A program made the translations under genes and the position numbers. 64,000 bases of DNA from Nannocystis exedens. GTDB taxonomy: Bacteria > Myxococcota_A > Polyangia > Nannocystales > Nannocystaceae. Shown piece by piece: positions 52,334 to 60,671 of this stretch (positions within the stretch are counted from its first letter, which is position 1; every line of letters begins with the position of its first letter). The stretch is taken from NCBI RefSeq assembly GCF_002343915.1, contig NZ_NETK01000002.1, positions 620,001 through 684,000 on the forward strand, written 5' to 3'. A model generated the notes under the pieces. It was not told the origin of the DNA and ran no database searches. It saw nothing but the letters and a program-made list of their open reading frames with translations.

Positions 52334-53679
52334 ACCGCACGACCATCCTGACCGTCGTCGTCGCGCTCGCCAGCCTCGGCGGCGCCGTGGCGATGCGCCC
52401 TGGACCTGTCCCTCAGGTCACCTACGAAGACACCGGCCAGCTGCTGTTCCCGAACTTCACCGACCCGTCGCAGGCCGCGAGCCTCGAGGTGATCGGCTGG
52501 GACGAGACGGCCGCCCGCAACACGTCGTTCAAGGTCGAGCTCAAGGACGGCCGCTGGACCATCCCGAGCCACAACGACTACCCGGCCGACGGCACCGAGC
52601 GCATGGGCAAGGCCGCGGCGTCCTTCATCGACGTGAAGAAGGACATCTACCGCGGCGACCGCCCCGAGGACCAGTCGAGCTACGGCCTCGACGACCCGAC
52701 CGACCCCAACGCGAAGGAGCGCGGGCAGCGGATCACGATCAAGGACGCGTCCGGCACGGTGCTCGCCGACGTGATCCTCGGCAAGAAGGTCGAGGACAAG
52801 GAGGGCTACCGCTACGTCCGCCTGCCCGACCAGAAGCGCGTCTACGCGGTGAAGATCGAGGTCGACATCTCGACCAACTTCACCGACTGGATCGAGAAGG
52901 ACCTGCTGCAGCTCGAGCAGGACCAGGTCGTGTCGTTCATGAGCGACACGTACAAGGTCGACGAGAGCCAGGGCAAGGTCACCGGCAGCGACCCGTTCCT
53001 GGTCAAGAAGGACGCGGCCGACCCGGAGGGCTCGTGGCTGCTCGCCGAGGGCTCGACGCCGATCGCGGGCAAGGAGCTCGACCCGTTCAAGGTCAAGCAG
53101 GCGATCAGCGGGCTCGACCGCCTGCAGATCGTCGGCGTGCGCCCGCGGCCGGAGATGCTGACGCTGCAGGCGCTGCAGTCGAAGGGCTTCTTCGTCACCC
53201 GCGACGGCTCGCGCCTCTACGGCAACGAGGGCGAGGTCAAGGCCATCTGCGACGACGGCGTGGTCTACAACCTCTACTTCGGCGAGGTCACCTACGACTC
53301 GGGGCTCGCGCTCACGGCCGGCCAGGAGGGCGGGGAGGCGGCGCCCAAGCCCGAGGACGAGGCGGCGGCCAAGAAGGACGCCAACCGCTACATGTTCGTC
53401 GACGTGTTCTACGACCCGACGCTCGACACCAAGGCGACCGCCGGCGGCAACCCAGAGGACGCGCCGGGCGCCAAGCGGGCCAAGCAGCTGTCGGCGCGCT
53501 TCAGCAAGTGGTTCTATGTGATCTCCGACGCGAGCTTCAAACAGATCCGCAAGGCGAAGGCGGAGTTCTTCAAGGACGCGCCCGCGGGCAGCGGCGCGAC
53601 GCCGGCGGCCCCCGCGAAGAAGGAGCCGAAGCCGGCCGCGCCGAAGGTCGAAGCGCCGAAAGCGGAGAAAGCGAAGTAG
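52330..53679 (+). CDS. DUF4340 membrane-anchored protein of the Gld-like operon (449 aa)
   Basis: An N-terminal helix (about residues 5-22) anchors a periplasmic DUF4340 repeat domain. Segments such as GRWTIPSHNDYPADGTERMGKAAASFIDVKK, SSYGLDDPT and VRLPDQKRVYAVKIEV repeat in weaker form later (about 190-280). The tail is Lys/Pro/Ala-rich. DUF4340 genes regularly follow Gldg-family genes. A hairpin-motif copy (52398-52420) encodes residues just after the anchor. A terminator follows at 53742-53781. Confidence 0.88.
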   Translation: MNRTTILTVVVALASLGGAVAMRPGPVPQVTYEDTGQLLFPNFTDPSQAASLEVIGWDETAARNTSFKVELKDGRWTIPSHNDYPADGTERMGKAAASFIDVKKDIYRGDRPEDQSSYGLDDPTDPNAKERGQRITIKDASGTVLADVILGKKVEDKEGYRYVRLPDQKRVYAVKIEVDISTNFTDWIEKDLLQLEQDQVVSFMSDTYKVDESQGKVTGSDPFLVKKDAADPEGSWLLAEGSTPIAGKELDPFKVKQAISGLDRLQIVGVRPRPEMLTLQALQSKGFFVTRDGSRLYGNEGEVKAICDDGVVYNLYFGEVTYDSGLALTAGQEGGEAAPKPEDEAAAKKDANRYMFVDVFYDPTLDTKATAGGNPEDAPGAKRAKQLSARFSKWFYVISDASFKQIRKAKAEFFKDAPAGSGATPAAPAKKEPKPAAPKVEAPKAEKAK

Positions 53680-53741
53680 TCGCGCCGCGAGTCGGCGGAA
53701 CTCGAGTTCGCGGCCGGGCGGGACCCCCGCTATCGGCCCTC

Positions 53742-53781
53742 GCACAGCCCGGCGGCGCTCGCTCCGGGCTGTGCGCATTTT
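53742..53781 (+). terminator. Intrinsic terminator of the Gld-like operon
   Basis: A perfect 11-bp stem GCACAGCCCGG/CCGGGCTGTGC with an 11-nt loop is followed by GCATTTT, about 60 nt after the DUF4340 stop codon. Confidence 0.75.
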
Positions 53782-53868
53782 CGCCCGCCGCGCCGGGCGG
53801 GCGCCGGTCCCGTGGCCTGGATCGGTTGTCATCGCCGGCCGGCGCGGGCATAAGTCGCATGGCGCCGC

Positions 53869-56016
53869 ATGGGGAGCGAAACGGACGAGGAGCCCTCCAG
53901 ACCACGCCTGTCCTGGCGTGAGGGCTTTTATCTGGTCGGGCCGCAGCCGCTGAGCACGCCCTACTTCGTGTCGGGCTTCCTGCTGGCGGCGGGGGTCGGC
54001 TACGCGACGCCGGTCGTGCAGGTCGGCCTGTACGTGCTGCTGCTGCTGCTCGCGCCGCTGTACATCGAGGCGGTGCTGCTGACGCTGTCGAACGGCGGCA
54101 CGTACATGATGACCCGCTACGCGCTCGGCCACCTCGGCAAGCTGGCGGTGGCGGTGTCGGCGTTCGTCGGCGTGATCATCTCGATCTCCTACGCCGTGTC
54201 GACGCTGGCGTGCCTGCTGGCCTACGGGGCCCACATCACGGCGCTCAGCCAGGTGGTCCTCGGGACAGGTACGATCGGCGTGGTCGCCCTGTCGGCCCTG
54301 CCGGCGATCGGCTTCGGGATCTGGGTGACCCCGCGAGAGTGGCGCTACGTGGCGCTGCGCCAGGGCCTCATCGCCTTCGTGGCGCTGCTGTTCTCGGCGG
54401 TGGTGCCGGACCCGATCGTCGCCACCTTCGCGCCGATCGGGCTGCTCTTGCGGCTCAACAACCTCGGGCTCAAGCCGAGCGTGCGGGTGTCGAAGGCGAT
54501 CTTCCTCGTCAACCTGCTCATCATCGGCGCGACCATCGTCGGCGGCTACGTGTGCCTGGCGCTGCAAGGCGTCGACTGGTCGTCGGTGTGGTCGGGCTAC
54601 GGCCGGGCGGCCCCGGCGGTGCCGCTCGACGCGACGTTCGACATCGGCATCATCCCGGGGCTGGCGATGCTCTCGGCGCCGATCCTGCTGGCCGGCGTCG
54701 GCAACGGGGTGCTCAGCGCGACCGGGGTCGAGACGGTGATGAACATCCCGGAGGAGCTCGAGAACCCGCAGCGCGACGTGCCGAAGATCTACTGGGCGAT
54801 GCTGCTGACGCTGCTGGTGGTCGGCGGCTCGCTGGCGCTGCAGGTGTTCCTGCTGCTGCCGCCCGAGGTGCTGCTGTCGCGCAGCGGCGACCTCGTCGGC
54901 GCGCTCGGCTACCACGTCGGCTCGACGCTGACGGGGGTGTCGGGCGTCGGCGGGGCGTGGCAGGCGGCGCTGGTGGCGAGCGCGGCGCTGATGCTGATCG
55001 GGGCGGTCAACGCCGGGCTCGCCGGGTCGCGCGGGCTGTGGCTGGCGATGACGCGCGACAACCTGCTGCCGCGCGCGCTCATCACCCCGAACGCGCGCGG
55101 CGCGCTGGCGCGGCTGCACTGGCTGCTGCTGGCGGCGGCGGTGCTGCTCGGCTCGCAGTCCGACTGGAACCCGCTGTCGCTCGACCGCTGGCACAAGGCG
55201 ATGTTCGGGCTGGTGATGTTCTCGGGGATGGCGGCGTTCATCCTGCTGCGCAAGTTCAAGGGCGAGGAGCGGCGGGTCTACACCGCGCCGTGGAACATCT
55301 CGGTGCTCGGCACGCGGGTGCCGGTGGCGGCGTTCCTCGGGGTGTCCGCGCTGTCGTACGCGCTGCTCAGCCTGTGGGCGGCCAGCAGCTCGCACCTCGA
55401 GGAGCTGCGCACGCTGGTGTGGGTGGTGCTGGTCCTCGTCGGCACGGTGGTGCTGGTCTACAACCACCGGCCGCTGATCCGCGCCGGCTACCGCTACGTC
55501 CGCCGCGTGCTCGAGACGGTCGAGTCGACGGTGATCGACCCGCAGCAGCGCACGGTGGTGGTCGCCGTCGGCGGGGTCCGCGTCGGCCGCCTGGTGTCGA
55601 AGGCGATCGACCTGGCCCACCAGCAGAGCCGCACGACCGGGATCCCGTACCGCCAGGTCGTCGTGTTCCACATGACGAAGGGCGTCCGCAGCGAGTTCGT
55701 CTACCGCATCACGCAGGACTCGATCCGCCCCGAGGGCATCGAGGGCACGACGGTCCGGATCTTCACCGAGCTGACCGAGATCGCGCCCAAGGACCTCGAC
55801 CTCTACCTGGCCCTGGTGCCGCACAAGCAGACGCCGCAGCACAAGAGCCTGCTCCACGCCGCGTTCGACGCGCTGGTCCGCTTCCACGAGGCCCACAGCT
55901 TCAAGGGCCACATGATCATGATCGGCACCTACGGGGTGAAGCCGGCCGACATCGAGGAGCTGCAGACCCGCCTCAAGGACACGACGCTGGTGCCGGTGCC
56001 GCTGTTCGACGACTGA
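53869..56016 (+). CDS. APC-superfamily permease with C-terminal cytosolic domain (715 aa)
   Basis: About twelve membrane helices fill residues 20-530, beginning with GPQPLSTPYFVSGFLLAAGVGYATP and including the GVETVMNIPEELENPQRDVPKIYW loop common to amino-acid/polyamine/cation APC proteins. The remaining 165 or so residues (RTVVVAVGGVRVGRLVSKAIDLAHQQ... VVVFHMTK... GHMIMIGTYGVKP) look like a universal-stress-type alpha/beta domain. That layout is known in APC transporters including KimA-type potassium importers. The substrate is not determined. A motif copy lies at 54253-54270. Confidence 0.85.
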   Translation: MGSETDEEPSRPRLSWREGFYLVGPQPLSTPYFVSGFLLAAGVGYATPVVQVGLYVLLLLLAPLYIEAVLLTLSNGGTYMMTRYALGHLGKLAVAVSAFVGVIISISYAVSTLACLLAYGAHITALSQVVLGTGTIGVVALSALPAIGFGIWVTPREWRYVALRQGLIAFVALLFSAVVPDPIVATFAPIGLLLRLNNLGLKPSVRVSKAIFLVNLLIIGATIVGGYVCLALQGVDWSSVWSGYGRAAPAVPLDATFDIGIIPGLAMLSAPILLAGVGNGVLSATGVETVMNIPEELENPQRDVPKIYWAMLLTLLVVGGSLALQVFLLLPPEVLLSRSGDLVGALGYHVGSTLTGVSGVGGAWQAALVASAALMLIGAVNAGLAGSRGLWLAMTRDNLLPRALITPNARGALARLHWLLLAAAVLLGSQSDWNPLSLDRWHKAMFGLVMFSGMAAFILLRKFKGEERRVYTAPWNISVLGTRVPVAAFLGVSALSYALLSLWAASSSHLEELRTLVWVVLVLVGTVVLVYNHRPLIRAGYRYVRRVLETVESTVIDPQQRTVVVAVGGVRVGRLVSKAIDLAHQQSRTTGIPYRQVVVFHMTKGVRSEFVYRITQDSIRPEGIEGTTVRIFTELTEIAPKDLDLYLALVPHKQTPQHKSLLHAAFDALVRFHEAHSFKGHMIMIGTYGVKPADIEELQTRLKDTTLVPVPLFDD

Positions 56017-56024
56017 CCTTGGGG

Positions 56025-56086
56025 GCATGTCCGAGCGCGCATGTCCGGACGGGCATGGCCACAGGGACATGCCCTCACGGGCAGAC
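56025..56086. repeat. Chained hairpin half-sites between convergent genes
   Basis: GCATGTCC (56025), GCATGTCC (56039), GGGCATGGCC (56051), GGGACATGCCC (56063) and GGGCAGAC (56079) follow one another with three- to six-nt spacers in the 73-bp gap between the APC permease stop and the M14 gene stop. Same organisation as 45625-45730. Confidence 0.65.
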
Positions 56087-56089
56087 GGG

Positions 56090-57199
56090 TCAGCGGGCGA
56101 TCGAGGGGTCGTAGTTCGGGTCGAGCTCGACCGGCGGGCCGGTGTCGGGGACGGCCATGTGGACCACGGCCTCGCCCTCGTAGCAGAGGACGCCGTGCGG
56201 AAGGGCGAGGATCCAGCCGTCGACGTCGGCCCGCACGTCGCCCCCGGCCGGCAGCGAGCGCCCGTGGATGTCGCTGAGGGTGGCGAGGCGGTCGCCGACG
56301 CAGACGACGTCGCCGGGCTCGACGTGGTAGTGGACGATGCCGGTGGCGCGCGCGCGCGGCACGAGGTCGCGCATGACCGGAAACTCGACCCGCGGGATCG
56401 GGATGCCGACCACCGGCTCGATGTCGCCGGGCAACATGCCGGCGCCGCGCAGGACGTTGAGGCAGGCGGTGATGCCGGCCTGGCGCGCGGCCGGGTCGAC
56501 GGCGCCGGTCAGGCCGAGCTCGACGGTGATCGCGGGGATCCGCGCCTGCAGCAGGGCGGTGCCGCTGACGGACCGGTGCAGCCGCGCCTGCAGGTAGCGG
56601 TCGCTCGGGATCTCGTTGACGACCGGCAGACCGGTCCAGGCGCACAGGGCGTCGAGGCGATCGGCGAGCTCGCGCGCGGCCGGCAAGTCCTCGGGCCGGC
56701 GATAGAGGACGCGATCGCGGATGATGAAGCAGCAGGCCCGCAGGCCGTAGCAGTGGAGGTCGACGAGGAAGTCGGCGCGCCGCATCTCGGCGAACAGGCG
56801 CGCGTAGCCGGCCTCGAGCACGGCCGGGTGATCGCTGCCCTGGCCAGGCTCGGGCGGGAAGTCGGGGAACAGGCGGTTGGGGTCGCGCCGATCGAGGTAG
56901 GAGACGCGCTGGCGGGCGTGCAGGCCGGCCGGGTTGAGGCTGGGGATGGCGACGAGGGTGCCGCGCAGCCGGTCGGCGAGGCCGTGCTCGAGCAGGCCGT
57001 GGACGACGGAGAGACCGGTGACCTCGTCGCCGTGGATGTTGGCGGTGATCCACACCGTCGGTCCGGGCTCGCGCCCGCGGACGAGGACGATCGGCAGGCG
57101 CTCGCGGTGGCCGGTCGGCAGGGTGGCGAGCTCGAACCAGCCGTGGACGAGCTCGCCAGGTGCGGCGACGACGTCGCCAAGCGCGAAAGAGGCCGTCAT
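56090..57199 (-). CDS. M14-type zinc deacylase (succinylglutamate desuccinylase/aspartoacylase family)
   Basis: Hydrolyses an N-acyl or peptide bond in the cytosol. Zinc ligands are visible as NIHGDE (H-x-x-E, about residues 54-59) and a later DLHC (about 148). NPAGL and the PAITVELG glutamate region follow the family order. The C-terminal part (about 260-369) is the usual beta-rich lid, with a biotinyl-like fold (VEPGDVVCVGDRLATL). Substrate unknown. 369 aa is normal. It is downstream of, and on the same strand as, the VIT/VWA gene, with a 16-bp gap. Confidence 0.88.
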   Translation of the reverse strand: MTASFALGDVVAAPGELVHGWFELATLPTGHRERLPIVLVRGREPGPTVWITANIHGDEVTGLSVVHGLLEHGLADRLRGTLVAIPSLNPAGLHARQRVSYLDRRDPNRLFPDFPPEPGQGSDHPAVLEAGYARLFAEMRRADFLVDLHCYGLRACCFIIRDRVLYRRPEDLPAARELADRLDALCAWTGLPVVNEIPSDRYLQARLHRSVSGTALLQARIPAITVELGLTGAVDPAARQAGITACLNVLRGAGMLPGDIEPVVGIPIPRVEFPVMRDLVPRARATGIVHYHVEPGDVVCVGDRLATLSDIHGRSLPAGGDVRADVDGWILALPHGVLCYEGEAVVHMAVPDTGPPVELDPNYDPSIAR

Positions 57200-57215
57200 G
57201 CCGCTTAAGTGTGCC

Positions 57216-59660
57216 TCAGCCGGGCTCGAGGACGAAGGGGTAGCGCACAGTGACGACGCCGGGCGCGTCTCCGGGGAACCGCCAGCGGCGCGCGGCGGCG
57301 GCGATGCAGGCTCCGACGCCTTTCTCGGCGAGGGTGTCCTCCACCACAGCGGCGCTGGTGACTTCGCCGCTCGTCTCGATGCGCAGGTCGAGCGTGACGC
57401 GCCCGCGGAGGTTGGGATCACGCTTGAGGCCGTGGTCGTAGCAGGCGCGCACCTCTCCGACGTGGGCGCGGACGACCCGGCGGATCAGCTCGCGGTCGAG
57501 CGAGCCGGTGACGTCGGCCTTGGCCTGGCGCACGGTCGGCACCCGCGTGCCGCGCCCGCCGAAGCCCGCGCCGGCGCCGCGACCGTAGCCGCTGCCGCTG
57601 CCACCGCCGCCCTTGCCGATGAGACCGGTGGAGCCGAGGCCGATGCTGCCCTCGCCGGCGCCGTTCATGTCGACGCCGAAAGGTGATTCGACGGGGATCT
57701 GCACGGTCCGCAGGCTGCCGTCAGGCTGCCTCTCCCGGCGCTCGTCGACGGCGACGAAGGCGGTGTAGGCGGTCAAGATCCGGTGACGCAGGGCGAGCTC
57801 GACGACGGCGTCGCGGGCTTCCCCGGTGAGCTCGCCGGGGTGCGGGTGGAACGGGTAGTGGCTGAGGTCGTCGATCCGCTTGCGCGCCCACATGCTGGCG
57901 AGTCCGTCGTGCTCGCGGACGCGGGCGCTGGTGAGCTCGACCGGGAGCTCGACGTCGGCGCCGCCGAGCCTGCCGCGGACCTTGACCTCGCCGGCGAGGG
58001 CGCCGCGGTAGCGGCCGTGGAGCACGAGCGGCTGGCCGGCGAACAGGTCGGGCAGGCGGACGGGGGCGATGTCCTCGACGTCGAGGCCGCCCCAATCGAT
58101 CGAGATGTCCGTGAGGACAGGTCGATCGATGCTCTCGTAGAACTCGTCGACGACGGCGGTCGGCTGCTCGCCGGGGCCGACGACGGTGGCGGCGCCGCGA
58201 CCGACGCGGCCCAGGCCCTCGACCAGGAAACGGTTGACGCTGCTGCCGACGCCGAGCGCGAACACCCGGGCGTCGCCCCGCTTGGCCGCGAGCGCGTCGA
58301 AGATCCGGCCCTCGTTGCCGATGTAGCCGTCGGTCATGAAGAGGACCATGCGCAGGCGCTCGGGATCCTTGGGGGCGTCGAGCGCGGCGGCGACGCCGGT
58401 GAGCATCTCGGTGCCGCCGCCGGTGTTGCGCGCCCGGGCCAGGAAGTCGAGCGCGCGCTGGCGGTTGTCGGCGGTGTTGGCGACGCTGGCTGGCTCGAAG
58501 GACAGGGCGCTGCCGGAGAAGGTGATGAGGTTGAAGGTGTCGTCGCTGCGCATGCCGGCGAGGGCGCGCTCGATCGCCGCCTTGGCGGTGTCGAGCGGGA
58601 TGCCGGCCATCGAGCCGGACACGTCGACGACGAACACGAGCTCGCGGGGGCGCGAGCGGCCGGCGTCGAAGCCCTGCGGCGGCTGGAGCGTGAGCGCGAA
58701 GTAGCCGCCGTCATCGCCTGTCTTTTGGGCCATGAGCTCGGCGCGCGGCTGGGCGCCGGCGAGCCGCCAGCTCAGCTCGAAGTCGCGGTCGGCTCGCACC
58801 GGCCCGCGCGCGAGCGCGACGGCGACGCCCTGCGCCTGCGGGGTGACGGTGACGGCGTGCATCTTCGAGGTGACGTCGGCGACCGGCAGGGTGGTGTCGA
58901 TGTCGACGGCGATCTCGACGGGGACGCAGGAGTCGACGCCGGCGGCGAGCACGGGCGGGGTGAGCCGATCGGCGTCGGCGACGCCGCCCGGCGGGGCGTA
59001 GCGCGGACCGACGACGGTGGGCAGCGCGAGCGAGTAGCGGCCCGACCGCTGACGCAGCGGCTGCACGAGGTGGATCTCGACCTCGATCGTCTCGCCGGGG
59101 CCGATGTTGGTGACGGCCTGGGTGAAGATGTTGGGCCGCTCCTGGGTGAGGAGCGCGGCGGTGCGACCGGCCTGGCGGGCCTCGTCGTAGCTGCGCTGGG
59201 CGTCCTCGCGGCGCTTGAGCAGGCCGCGGATCGAGCGCGGGCCGACGCGGATCCAGTAGTCGTCGACGGCGGCGTCGTCGGGCAGCGGGAAGCTGTAGAT
59301 GGCCTCGAGGCGCTCGCTCCCCGGGTTGACGAAGGTCTGGGTGACGGTGGTCTCGGCGAGCGTGCCGACGACGACGGTGTCGTAACGGATGGCCTGGAGC
59401 GGGAGGCCGAGCCAGCGATCGCCACCGGCGGCGATCTTGAGCTGGGCCTGAACGGGGTCGGCCGCAGGATCGACGGGGACGAGCTCGGCGGGCCGCGGGC
59501 CGCTGCAGGTGGACGATTCGGGGCCGGTTCGGAGCACCGGGCCGGTCGACTCGGCGCCGTCGTCGGGGGCATCCAGCTCGGGTTCTTCGCCGTCGGCGAC
59601 GGGGGTACAGGCGAGAGCGAGCAGCGACCACAAGGACGAGAGCGCGAGCGGACGGACCAC
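57216..59660 (-). CDS. Lipoprotein with VIT, von Willebrand A and AgmX/PglI-type domains (814 aa)
   Basis: A lipobox (LLALAC, Cys about 18) and acidic linker precede a VIT domain (about 70-200; TVTQTFVNPGSERLEAIYSFPLP). The VWA domain (about 330-500) has the metal-site motif DVSGSM, a T in TFSGS and MTDGYIG. A Gly-rich linker (about 690-740) leads to an AgmX/PglI-type C-terminal domain (VVRAHVGEVRACYDHGLKRDPNLRGRVTL... GACIAAAARRWRFP). GTG 59660 is chosen because GGAGG lies six nt upstream and the lipobox position fits. It probably sits on the outer membrane and binds partners through the VWA site. Motif copies are at 58103-58122 and 58716-58735. Confidence 0.88.
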   Translation of the reverse strand: MVRPLALSSLWSLLALACTPVADGEEPELDAPDDGAESTGPVLRTGPESSTCSGPRPAELVPVDPAADPVQAQLKIAAGGDRWLGLPLQAIRYDTVVVGTLAETTVTQTFVNPGSERLEAIYSFPLPDDAAVDDYWIRVGPRSIRGLLKRREDAQRSYDEARQAGRTAALLTQERPNIFTQAVTNIGPGETIEVEIHLVQPLRQRSGRYSLALPTVVGPRYAPPGGVADADRLTPPVLAAGVDSCVPVEIAVDIDTTLPVADVTSKMHAVTVTPQAQGVAVALARGPVRADRDFELSWRLAGAQPRAELMAQKTGDDGGYFALTLQPPQGFDAGRSRPRELVFVVDVSGSMAGIPLDTAKAAIERALAGMRSDDTFNLITFSGSALSFEPASVANTADNRQRALDFLARARNTGGGTEMLTGVAAALDAPKDPERLRMVLFMTDGYIGNEGRIFDALAAKRGDARVFALGVGSSVNRFLVEGLGRVGRGAATVVGPGEQPTAVVDEFYESIDRPVLTDISIDWGGLDVEDIAPVRLPDLFAGQPLVLHGRYRGALAGEVKVRGRLGGADVELPVELTSARVREHDGLASMWARKRIDDLSHYPFHPHPGELTGEARDAVVELALRHRILTAYTAFVAVDERRERQPDGSLRTVQIPVESPFGVDMNGAGEGSIGLGSTGLIGKGGGGSGSGYGRGAGAGFGGRGTRVPTVRQAKADVTGSLDRELIRRVVRAHVGEVRACYDHGLKRDPNLRGRVTLDLRIETSGEVTSAAVVEDTLAEKGVGACIAAAARRWRFPGDAPGVVTVRYPFVLEPG

Positions 59661-59757
59661 GACGAACCTCCACGAACAGCAGCGGGCCAGGAGACAGGCC
59701 CTCGCCGCGAAAGTTCCGCGGCTGCGGTGAGGACGGGCTCGCGCGCGGCGGTCGGCG

Positions 59758-59763
59758 TATACT
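59758..59763 (+). promoter_or_regulatory. Putative -10 box (TATACT), leaderless promoter
   Basis: TATACT is eight nt before GTG 59772, with no Shine-Dalgarno sequence. It lies in the 111-bp divergent region shared with the VIT/VWA gene. Confidence 0.45.
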
Positions 59764-59771
59764 GAAGATCG

Positions 59772-60671
59772 GTGACGAGGCTCGCTCCGATCGTTCACGG
59801 CTCGTTCGCGCTCGGCGCAGCGCTGGTGATGGCTGGCTGCTTCCACGACAGGCCGCCGCAGCTCGGCTGCGCGACGGAGGCGGCTTGCTCGACGACGTCG
59901 ACGACGTCGACGAGCACCACCACGGACGAGCCGACGACGTCGACGTCGACGACCGGCGCGTCACCCGAGCCGCGGACCTTCCGCATCGACTCGCTGCGCC
60001 TGGTCGATCCGCACCTGTTCTCCGACATCTGCTTCGACGTGACGGGGCTCGTCAACATGTTCGGGCTGACGCAGCAGATCGCCGACGGGGAGCTGAACCT
60101 GGTGCTGCACTTCGCGGACTTCGATCCGGCGGCGCTGGCGGCGGTGCTCGGCGAGACGGAGTCGTGCGACCTGGCGCAGCAGACGTGCGTGCCGGCCGAG
60201 GGCGTCAGCCTGCAGCTGCCGGTCGAGGTGGTCACCGAGGCGCCGTGCCTGGCGCTCGATCCGGCCGTGTTCGCGGCCGACAATGTGTCGTCGCTCCACG
60301 CGCCCGAGCCGACGTGCTTCCGCACCAGCGCGGTCGAGCTGGCGCTGCCGCTCGGCGCCGCGGATGCGCCGCTCAACATGTTGCAGACGCAGGTCACGTT
60401 CAACTTCGACGACGCCGAGGACCCGCAGGCGATCGTGCACGGGGTGGTGTCCGGGTTCCTCACCCGCGCGTCGGCCGAGACCGTCGACATCGAGGTGTCG
60501 GGGGCGACCTACAACCTGTGGGCGATGGTGCAGGGGCCCGAGGGCTGCGCCGAGAGCCACCCCGACCTGCTGCCCAGCGTGGATGAACTCGCCGGCCCGG
60601 ACGGGCCGATCGAGGGGGTCTGGCTGGCCTTCAACGCGACAGCCTCGCGCGTGGCGCTGGTGCCGCCGTGA
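59772..60671 (+). CDS. Lipoprotein with Thr/Ser-rich linker (299 aa)
   Basis: A lipobox (VMAGC, Cys about 22) is followed by a Thr/Ser linker (about residues 38-65) of the type common in myxobacterial exported proteins. The C-terminal domain has several Cys pairs (CFDV, ESCDLAQQTCVP, APCLAL, PTCFRT, EGCAES) and probably folds with disulfides outside the cell membrane. No family recognised. Its stop overlaps the GTG of the next gene, giving a two-gene unit. Confidence 0.75.
   Translation: MTRLAPIVHGSFALGAALVMAGCFHDRPPQLGCATEAACSTTSTTSTSTTTDEPTTSTSTTGASPEPRTFRIDSLRLVDPHLFSDICFDVTGLVNMFGLTQQIADGELNLVLHFADFDPAALAAVLGETESCDLAQQTCVPAEGVSLQLPVEVVTEAPCLALDPAVFAADNVSSLHAPEPTCFRTSAVELALPLGAADAPLNMLQTQVTFNFDDAEDPQAIVHGVVSGFLTRASAETVDIEVSGATYNLWAMVQGPEGCAESHPDLLPSVDELAGPDGPIEGVWLAFNATASRVALVPP

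Noticed and set aside
52033-56070. A 1345-aa open frame on the minus strand, and similar long antisense frames at 18831-22175, 41385-45047 (its upstream half) and 9681-12575
   Set aside because: They are His/Arg/Gly/Leu-rich mirror frames of well-supported genes on the other strand, a usual by-product of extreme third-position GC. They show no domains or start signals.
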